Assembly (NCBI RefSeq): GCF_014649115.1
Contig: NZ_BMSK01000034.1
Location: 1-60,278, forward strand
DNA: 60,278 bases
From: Streptomyces eurythermus
GTDB lineage: Bacteria > Actinomycetota > Actinomycetes > Streptomycetales > Streptomycetaceae
Direction of reading: 5' to 3'
Shown: in pieces, positions 55,004-60,278 of the stretch
How the letters are laid out: each line of letters opens with the position of its first letter
Numbering within the stretch: position 1 is the first letter of the stretch
The notes under the pieces: model-generated
What the model was told of the DNA's origin: nothing
Seen by the model: the letters and a program-made list of their open reading frames with translations, nothing else
The model's database searches: none
Made by a program: the position numbers and the translations under genes

Positions 55004-55243
55004 GTGTACGAAAAGCTCGCCGACATCCTCGTCAACCACTTCCAGGTGGACCGCTCGGCGATCAGCCCCGAAGCCACCTTCGAGGACCTGGAGATGGATT
55101 CGCTCTTCCTCGTCGAACTGCTGCTGGTGGTGGAGAAGGAGCTGGGCGTCAAGGTCGGCGACGACGCCGCCACGCCCCGCGACACCATAGGCCGGGCCGC
55201 CGAGATCATCGCCGCGCAGGCCGACGCCGCGGCGGCGTCATGA
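55004..55243 (+). CDS. Free-standing acyl carrier protein
   Basis: 79 aa from the GTG at 55004 with a GGAG site. The phosphopantetheine serine is in FEDLEMDSLFLVELLLVVEK (DSL motif, about residue 38), and the fold and length match type II ACPs. Its stop overlaps the ketosynthase start (ATGA), so the two are made together and the KS should act on this ACP. It may carry a fatty or other acyl unit attached to the peptide. Confidence 0.94.
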   Translation: MYEKLADILVNHFQVDRSAISPEATFEDLEMDSLFLVELLLVVEKELGVKVGDDAATPRDTIGRAAEIIAAQADAAAAS

Positions 55244-56466
55244 CCGCGCCGGCCGTCGCCGTCACCGGCCTCGGCCTGGTGACCTCCGCGGGCATCGGCG
55301 TCGAACCCACGTGGTCGGCGGTGTGCTCCGGGGTGTCGACGGCCCGCAAGGATCCCGCGCTCGCCGGCATCCCCGTGGACATCTCCTGCACCGTCCCCGG
55401 ATTCGACGCCCGCCGGCACGTGGGACGCCGCAGCGTCCTGGTGCACGACCGCTTCACCCAGCTTGCCGTCGTCGCGGCCCGCGAGGCGGTCGCCGACGCC
55501 GGCCTGGACCCGGCGAGCTGGGACGGTGCCCGGGTCGGCGTCGTCGTCGGCTGCGGCCTCGGCGGCGTCGCGACCTGGGAGAAACAGCACCGGACCCTGC
55601 TCGAGGAGGGCCCCGGATCGGTCTCGGCCCTGCTGATCCCGATGCTGATACCCAACATGGTCGCGGGCCATCTGGCCATGGAGTTCGGCGCCCGCGGGCC
55701 CAACCTGGTCACCGCGACCGCCTGCGCCTCCGGCGCGACGGCCATCGGCACGGCGCTGGACCTGCTGCACGGCGACGTCTGCGACATCGTGCTCACCGGC
55801 GGCACCGAATCCGGGGTCGTCCCGCTGATGGTGAGCGGTTTCGCGCAGATGGGGGCGCTGTCCTCGCGGCGCCTGGACGACCCGGCGGCGGCCTCCCGCC
55901 CGTTCGACGCCGACCGCGACGGCTTCGTCATCAGCGAGGGAAGCGGCATGCTGGTGCTGGAACGGCAGGCGGACGCGCGCGCCCGCAACGCCCGCACCCG
56001 CGCGCTGGTCGCCGGCTACGGTGCCTCGGCCGACGCCCACCACATCACCGCGCCCGACCCCGAGGGCACGGGAATGACGGCGGCCCTCGACGCGGCGCTG
56101 GCCCGGGCGGGCGTCACCGCCCAGGACGTCGACCACGTCAACGCCCACGGCACCTCGACGCCGCTGAACGACGTCATCGAGGCCCGGGCCCTGCGCAAGG
56201 CGCTGGGCACCGGCCCGGCGGTGACCTCGACGAAGGGGGTGCTCGGCCATGCCCTCGGCGCCGCCGGCGCCATCGAGGCGGCCCTCACCGTGCTGTCCAT
56301 CGAGCGCTCGCTGATCCCGCCGACGGCGAACCTGTCGACGCTCGACCCCGGTGTCGAGGTGGACGTGGTGGCCGGTGCGCCGCGGCACCGCGCCATCGAG
56401 GTCGCGGTCAGCAACTCGTTCGGATTCGGCGGCCAGAACGCGGTGCTGGCCTTCACCTCCGCCTGA
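55240..56466 (+). CDS. Free-standing beta-ketoacyl-ACP synthase (FabF-like)
   Basis: 408 aa from the ATG at 55240. The catalytic Cys is in VTATACASGATAIGTAL (about 165), the two His in VNAHGTSTPLND (about 300) and KGVLGHALGAAGAIEA (about 335), with NSFGFGGQNAVLAF at the end. All elongating-KS residues are present. Paired with a dedicated ACP it could extend or make an acyl chain for the cluster product. No ketoreductase, dehydratase or acyltransferase partner is seen next to it, so it must borrow those functions or catalyse one condensation. Confidence 0.93.
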   Translation: MTAPAVAVTGLGLVTSAGIGVEPTWSAVCSGVSTARKDPALAGIPVDISCTVPGFDARRHVGRRSVLVHDRFTQLAVVAAREAVADAGLDPASWDGARVGVVVGCGLGGVATWEKQHRTLLEEGPGSVSALLIPMLIPNMVAGHLAMEFGARGPNLVTATACASGATAIGTALDLLHGDVCDIVLTGGTESGVVPLMVSGFAQMGALSSRRLDDPAAASRPFDADRDGFVISEGSGMLVLERQADARARNARTRALVAGYGASADAHHITAPDPEGTGMTAALDAALARAGVTAQDVDHVNAHGTSTPLNDVIEARALRKALGTGPAVTSTKGVLGHALGAAGAIEAALTVLSIERSLIPPTANLSTLDPGVEVDVVAGAPRHRAIEVAVSNSFGFGGQNAVLAFTSA

Positions 56467-56523
56467 GCCACCGGACGGCCGGCACACCTCATTCCGCCAG
56501 GACTCACAAGGAGAGCGGCACAC

Positions 56524-58065
56524 GTGACGCAATCACACAGCCCGGGGCCGGGCGGCCCCGGGCACGACGTCATCGTCGTCGGGGCGGGATCCGCGGGCTG
56601 CGTCGTGGCCCGCCGGATGACCGACCGGGGAGCACGCGTGCTCCTGCTGGAGGCGGGCGGGCCCGCCGACAACCCGGCCATCCACGACCCCCGGCGCTTC
56701 GGCGAGCTGTGGCTGAGCCCGCAGGACTGGGGCTACCTGACGGTCGGACAGCGGTACGCGGCCGGGCGCAGGCTGTTCTGGCCGCGCGGCAAGGTGCTCG
56801 GCGGCTCCAGCGCGCTGAACGCGATGATCTACGCCCGGGGCGCCGCAGCCGACTACGACCACTGGGCGTACCTCGGCAACGACGGCTGGTCCTGGCGGGA
56901 CGTCCTGCCGGTCTACCGCTCCATCGAGGACTTCGACTCGGGCGCGGACGAACTCCACGGCGCCGGCGGACCGTTGCGCGTCATGTCCGCGTACCGGACC
57001 GACCCGGTCCACACCGCGCTGATCGAGGCGGCCGCCGAGATCGGCATCCCCCACCAGGACGACTACAACACGGGCTTCCCGGAGGGCATCTCACAGACCC
57101 AGCTGAACATCGTCGACGGCCGTCGGCACAGCGCCGCGGACGCGTATCTGACCCCCGTGCTCGGCAGCCCCGGACTGACCGTGCGGACCGGCGCACGGGT
57201 CCGCAGACTGCTGCTCGACGGCACCCGCTGCACCGGCGTCGAATGGACCGAGGACGGCCGCGTCCACACCGCCCGCGCGGACCGGACCGTGGTGGCCGCG
57301 GGCGCGCTGGAGTCACCGCGCCTGCTGATGCTCTCGGGCATCGGCGACCCGGAACACCTGCGGTCCGTCGGTGTCACACCCGTCGTGGGACTGCCCGGAG
57401 TCGGGAGCGACCTGCACGATCACGTCCTGGCGCCCGTGGTGTTCGCCACGGAACGCGACCCGGGCCGCACATCGCCCGGCCTGGCGCCCGCCCAGACCCA
57501 CCTGTTCTGGCGCAGCCGCTCCGGCCTCACCGTTCCCGATCTGCAGCCGCTGCACTTCCCGGTGCCGATGTATCCCGAGGGGGTCACCGGGCCCGCGACG
57601 GGCTTCACGCTCCAGGCGGGCATCGTACGGCCGTCCAGCCGGGGCACCGTCCGGCTCACCGGTCCCGAGCCCGAGGACGAGCTGCTGATCGACCCGGCGA
57701 CCTTGCGGACCGCCGCCGACACGACGGCGCTCCTGGCCGCGGTGGCCCTGTGCCGGGAACTGGGCTCGGCCCCCACGCTGCGCAAGGAGTGGGGCGCGCG
57801 GGAGATGTACCCCGGGCCGGACGCCGCGCGGGGGCCGGCCCTGCTGGACCGGGTACGGCGCACCGTCGCCACGTACCACCACCCGGTGGGGACGTGCCGC
57901 ATGGGCGTCGACGCGGGGGCGGTGGTCGACCCGCGGCTGAGGGTGTACGGGGTCGACGGGCTCCGGGTCGCGGACGCCTCGGTCTTCCCGTCGGTGACCA
58001 CCGGGAACACCCACGCGCCGGCGCTGCTGGTGGGCGAGCGCGCGGCGGCCTTCTTGACGGAGTGA
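56524..58065 (+). CDS. GMC-family FAD oxidoreductase (choline-dehydrogenase-like)
   Basis: 513 aa from the GTG at 56524 with AAGGAG upstream. FAD motifs: VIVVGAGSAGCVVARRMTD, VLLLEAG, WPRGKVLGGSSALNAMIYAR (GMC signature 1) and VVAAGALESPRLLMLSGIG (signature 2). C-terminal catalytic region: YHHPVGTCRMG and VADASVFPSVTTGNTHAPAL, where His and Asn are the usual pair. These enzymes oxidise alcohols to aldehydes or ketones. It lies 57 bp after the ketosynthase, likely the same transcript, and could oxidise a hydroxyl on the released chain. Confidence 0.93.
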   Translation: MTQSHSPGPGGPGHDVIVVGAGSAGCVVARRMTDRGARVLLLEAGGPADNPAIHDPRRFGELWLSPQDWGYLTVGQRYAAGRRLFWPRGKVLGGSSALNAMIYARGAAADYDHWAYLGNDGWSWRDVLPVYRSIEDFDSGADELHGAGGPLRVMSAYRTDPVHTALIEAAAEIGIPHQDDYNTGFPEGISQTQLNIVDGRRHSAADAYLTPVLGSPGLTVRTGARVRRLLLDGTRCTGVEWTEDGRVHTARADRTVVAAGALESPRLLMLSGIGDPEHLRSVGVTPVVGLPGVGSDLHDHVLAPVVFATERDPGRTSPGLAPAQTHLFWRSRSGLTVPDLQPLHFPVPMYPEGVTGPATGFTLQAGIVRPSSRGTVRLTGPEPEDELLIDPATLRTAADTTALLAAVALCRELGSAPTLRKEWGAREMYPGPDAARGPALLDRVRRTVATYHHPVGTCRMGVDAGAVVDPRLRVYGVDGLRVADASVFPSVTTGNTHAPALLVGERAAAFLTE

Positions 58066-58168
58066 CGGCCGCCGTCCCGCGTGCCAGGGGCGGGGGAGTG
58101 ACGGCCGCCGCCTCGCGCGCAAGGGGTGCGGAGTGACGGCCGCCGGCCCGCACGTCGGACGGCCGCCG
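58059..58168. repeat. Imperfect tandem repeat, about 35 bp unit
   Basis: GGAGTGACGGCCGCCG occurs at 58059, 58095 and 58130, and a shortened copy CGGACGGCCGCCG at 58156. The sequence between copies is also partly repeated (CGCGYGYCAGGGGCG-like). The first copy includes the stop codon of the GMC gene. The array fills the gap between two convergent genes, where it may have grown by slippage or help end transcription. Confidence 0.7.
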
Positions 58169-58177
58169 CCTCGCGTG

Positions 58178-59032
58178 TCAGGGGCGTGGGGCGGCGCCCA
58201 GGCGCGCCGGCGCGTGCGCCTCGACGAAGTCGGCGAGCTGGTCGGCCGTCAGATCGACCGGCGGGACCACCACCAGCCGGTCCACACCGAGGTCGCCGTA
58301 GGCCCGGACGACCTCCGGCCCGAGGCGGCGGGCCGGCGCGACGGAGATGTGCAGCGGCCTGTCCCGCCCGTGCTCGACGGCGAGCGCGCGCAGCGCGGCC
58401 ACCTGCTGGGCCGTGGCGCGCAGGCCCATCAGATAGCCGAACCAGGCGTCGCCCCGGGTGACCGCGCGCCGGTGCGCGGCCGTGCTGTGTCCGCCGATCA
58501 CCACCGGGACGCGTGTCTGGGCGGGGCGCGGGTGGGCGTCGACTCCTTCGAAACTCGTGTAAGTGCCCTGGAACGCGGGGCTCTTGTCGTACCAGAGGCT
58601 CTCCATGGCGTCCAGGTACTCCTCCGCCCGCCGCGCCCGGTCGCGCGGGTCCACGCCGAGGGCGCGCAGTTCCGGCTCCAGATAGCCGACACCCACCCCG
58701 AAGAGCAGCCGGCCCGAGCTGAGGACGTCCACGGAGGCCAGTTGCTTGGCCAGGACCAGCGGATTGCGCTGGGGCAGCACGATGCAGCCCGCGCCGAGCA
58801 GCAGGTGCTCGGTGCGGGCCGCGAGATGGGTGAGCGCCACCACCGGGTCCAGCAGCGGCGTACCGGGGTCCAAGGGGGACGCCTCGGTGCGCGGGGACGG
58901 CAGGACGACGTGGTCGCCGACCCAGAGCGAGTCGTACCCCAGCCGCTCGGTGAGCCGCGCGACGCGCTCGGCCGTCGCCGGGTCCGCCGCGGCGTTGAAG
59001 TTCATGGAGAAGAGCCCGATGGTGGGTGCCAT
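58178..59032 (-). CDS. F420-dependent luciferase-like oxidoreductase
   Basis: 284 aa from the ATG at 59032. It has the luciferase-like TIM-barrel pattern of the actinobacterial F420 subgroup: IGLFSMNFNAAADPATAERV, LGYDSLWVGDHVVLP, LGAGCIVLPQRNPLVLAKQ, LSSGRLLFGVGVGYLEPEL and VPVVIGGHSTAAHRRAV. It is a separate protein from the monooxygenase domain inside the NRPS. It could reduce or oxidise an imine, enone or similar group in the product. It follows the peptidase-like gene by 9 bp in one leftward operon. Confidence 0.88.
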   Translation of the reverse strand: MAPTIGLFSMNFNAAADPATAERVARLTERLGYDSLWVGDHVVLPSPRTEASPLDPGTPLLDPVVALTHLAARTEHLLLGAGCIVLPQRNPLVLAKQLASVDVLSSGRLLFGVGVGYLEPELRALGVDPRDRARRAEEYLDAMESLWYDKSPAFQGTYTSFEGVDAHPRPAQTRVPVVIGGHSTAAHRRAVTRGDAWFGYLMGLRATAQQVAALRALAVEHGRDRPLHISVAPARRLGPEVVRAYGDLGVDRLVVVPPVDLTADQLADFVEAHAPARLGAAPRP

Positions 59033-59041
59033 GGAGGCATG

Positions 59042-59947
59042 CTACTGGTCGGCGCGATCGATGAACTTCCTTACCACGTCCAGGAATTCGGCGGGCTGGT
59101 CCAGATGGGGATGGTGGCTCGCCCCCTCCAGGATCGCGCGTTCGGCGTTCGGCAGCGCCTCGTACAGCTCGTCCGCGGCGGCCGGTGTGACCTCGTCGTG
59201 GCGTCCCGAGGCGACCAGGACGGGCGTCCGCACCCGGTGCAGCCGGTCGCGGATGTCCCAGGTGCGCAGGCTGCCCGTCATGCTGAACTCGCTCTCGCCC
59301 ATCATGGCCCGGCACACCGTGGGATCCTCCCGCATCGCCGCCACCGAGCGCAGCAGGCACTCCGGCACCGGGCGGGCCAGGATGACGTGCCGCCGGTAGA
59401 ACTCCAGCATCGCCTCCTGGTAGGCGGCCGAGTCCGTGGTGCCGGCCGCCTCGTGCCGCAGGATGGCCTCGCGGGTCGGCTCGGGCAGGGCGTCGACCAG
59501 CCCGCGCACCTCGGAGATGTACGTCCGCGAGGCGGCGAAGGCACCGGTCGTGACGAGGCCGCGCAGCCCCCGGGGCCGGGTGACGGCGAGTTCGAGACCC
59601 AGCATGCCTCCCCAGGAGTGGCCCAGCAGATGGAACCCGTCCTCGATGCCCAGATGGGCGAGCAGCAGCCGGAGCTCCCGAAGGAACAGCTCCACGCTCC
59701 AGTGGCCGGCGGGCGCGTCGGGGCGGTGTCCCGAACGGCCGCCGCCGTACTGGTCGTACAGGACGCAGGGCCGTCCGCCGCCGGCCGGTCCGGACAGCGC
59801 CTCGGCGAGCGGCGCCAGGTAATCGTGTGTGAGGCCGGGACCGCCGTGCAGCAGCACCACGGGCGTCCGTCCGCCCCGCAGATCGCCGAGGACCCGGTAC
59901 CAGGTGTGCCGTCCCTGCCACTGCATCGTGCCGTCGAGCGCGGTCAT
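59042..59947 (-). CDS. Proline-iminopeptidase-like alpha/beta hydrolase
   Basis: 301 aa from the ATG at 59947. The oxyanion motif VVLLHGGPGLTHDYL, YDQYGGGRSGH, the nucleophile elbow LLGHSWGGMLGLELA (about 110), the acid in ASGRHDEVTP and the His in EGASHHPHLDQP follow the S33 proline-iminopeptidase pattern. It may remove an N-terminal residue from the peptide, act as an editing hydrolase, or close a ring. It is first in a two-gene leftward operon with the F420-type enzyme. Confidence 0.9.
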   Translation of the reverse strand: MTALDGTMQWQGRHTWYRVLGDLRGGRTPVVLLHGGPGLTHDYLAPLAEALSGPAGGGRPCVLYDQYGGGRSGHRPDAPAGHWSVELFLRELRLLLAHLGIEDGFHLLGHSWGGMLGLELAVTRPRGLRGLVTTGAFAASRTYISEVRGLVDALPEPTREAILRHEAAGTTDSAAYQEAMLEFYRRHVILARPVPECLLRSVAAMREDPTVCRAMMGESEFSMTGSLRTWDIRDRLHRVRTPVLVASGRHDEVTPAAADELYEALPNAERAILEGASHHPHLDQPAEFLDVVRKFIDRADQ

Positions 59948-60080
59948 CGGGCCTGCCTCCCGTCGTAGGACTCCCGCACGGAAAGCGGGCGCCCGGACGA
60001 GTCTGGGCCGAGCCGCTGACCGGTGGCTGACCCGTGCCTGACGGCCCGGGCGGCGAGCGGGCCCGCACAGCGCACGCGCG

Positions 60081-60098
60081 GACGGTCAGACAACCGTC
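60081..60098. promoter_or_regulatory. Inverted repeat GACGGT-N6-ACCGTC in a divergent region
   Basis: A perfect 6-bp inverted repeat with a 6-base spacer lies between the leftward hydrolase operon (59947) and the rightward gene at 60171. Its place suits an operator for either promoter. No other gene is seen in 59948-60170. Confidence 0.35.
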
Positions 60099-60170
60099 AG
60101 GGTCCGGTCAGCCCGGCCGCGCAGACTGCTCCTCGACGGACCATCGGACGAACCGCCGGAGGGACACACG

Positions 60171-60278
60171 GTGAGTGACGACAAGGCTCAGCAGGCCGCG
60201 CAGATCGCGGCCGCCATCAGGCAGGTCCTCGGCGACTCGCTCGGGTACCTCTACCCGGCCTGTCTGCGCGTGGCGATC
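60171..60278 (+). CDS. Start of a probable O-methyltransferase (cut by the window end)
   Basis: The GTG at 60171 follows CCGGAGGGACACACG, a good ribosome site, and 36 codons are visible. The sequence AAAIRQVLGDSLGYLYPACL then RVAI resembles the N-terminal dimerisation helices of family-2 O-methyltransferases, which continue with ELGVADHL. Only the first tenth or so of the gene is present, so the call is tentative. It would be another tailoring enzyme of the cluster. Confidence 0.5.
   Translation, partial: MSDDKAQQAAQIAAAIRQVLGDSLGYLYPACLRVAI

Noticed and set aside
58059..58168. CRISPR array
   Set aside because: Only three to four imperfect copies, spacers are themselves repeated, and no cas gene is near.

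Overview
The window is about 60 kb of very GC-rich DNA. Third codon positions are almost all G or C, GTG and TTG starts are common, and many neighbouring genes overlap by 4 bp (ATGA or GTGA). The gene families (SARP and LAL regulators, a CebR-controlled GH9 cellulase, F420/luciferase-like enzymes, a large NRPS/PKS operon) point to Streptomyces or a close relative. All calls come from reading the sequence and translations by eye; no database search was run.

Region 1 (1-6.7 kb) is a decayed zone. It holds a few small genes (144-aa unknown protein at 304, secreted double-VOC protein at 1516-2460) among remnants: a frameshifted unknown gene, a scrap of hypF, a broken MSMEG_6728-type gene, pieces of three transposases (two IS5-type, one IS1380-type), a damaged lipoprotein gene and the 3' part of an MFS efflux gene.

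Region 2 (6.7-26.1 kb) is ordinary accessory chromosome. It has a secreted GH9 cellulase with a perfect CebR box, an NmrA-type reductase, a DUF1772 scrap, an AraC regulator, a frameshifted GHKL ATPase next to a membrane protein, and a compact three-gene cassette (DUF262 protein, DUF3696 AAA ATPase, unknown third protein) that looks like an uncharacterised defence system. After it come a carboxylate-amine ligase, an asparagine-synthase-type amidotransferase and an S9 peptidase that look like one small-peptide pathway, a RecQ helicase, a small conserved protein and an NADP oxidoreductase.

Region 3 (27-60.3 kb) reads as one NRPS/PKS biosynthetic cluster. The core runs leftward as a coupled chain: DUF5829 protein, NRPS (A-PCP-C-A-PCP), NRPS (C-A-PCP with a luciferase-like monooxygenase inserted in the A domain), PKS (KS-AT-ACP-reductase), amidohydrolase, MbtH protein, FMN reductase, acyl-CoA carboxylase beta subunit and a small unknown protein. 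By hand-read codes the line would load an aromatic residue, a valine-like residue and a glycine-like residue, extend with a probably methyl-branched unit and release reductively. The FMN reductase can serve the embedded monooxygenase and the carboxylase can make the extender. Flanking genes add a ferritin-like diiron enzyme with an MFS exporter, a free ACP and ketosynthase with a GMC oxidoreductase, an F420/luciferase-like enzyme with a proline-iminopeptidase-like hydrolase, and the start of a probable O-methyltransferase that runs off the end.

Regulation: three regulators sit in the cluster (TrmB/LuxR-type at 27715, LAL at 32176, SARP at 54085). A GGGAWWTCCC-like box recurs in three of its divergent intergenic regions, and a perfect 12-bp tandem repeat lies between the SARP gene and the core operon. 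A 66-aa secreted peptide with two DTGWG motifs is encoded just downstream of the TrmB/LuxR-type regulator and may be a signal.
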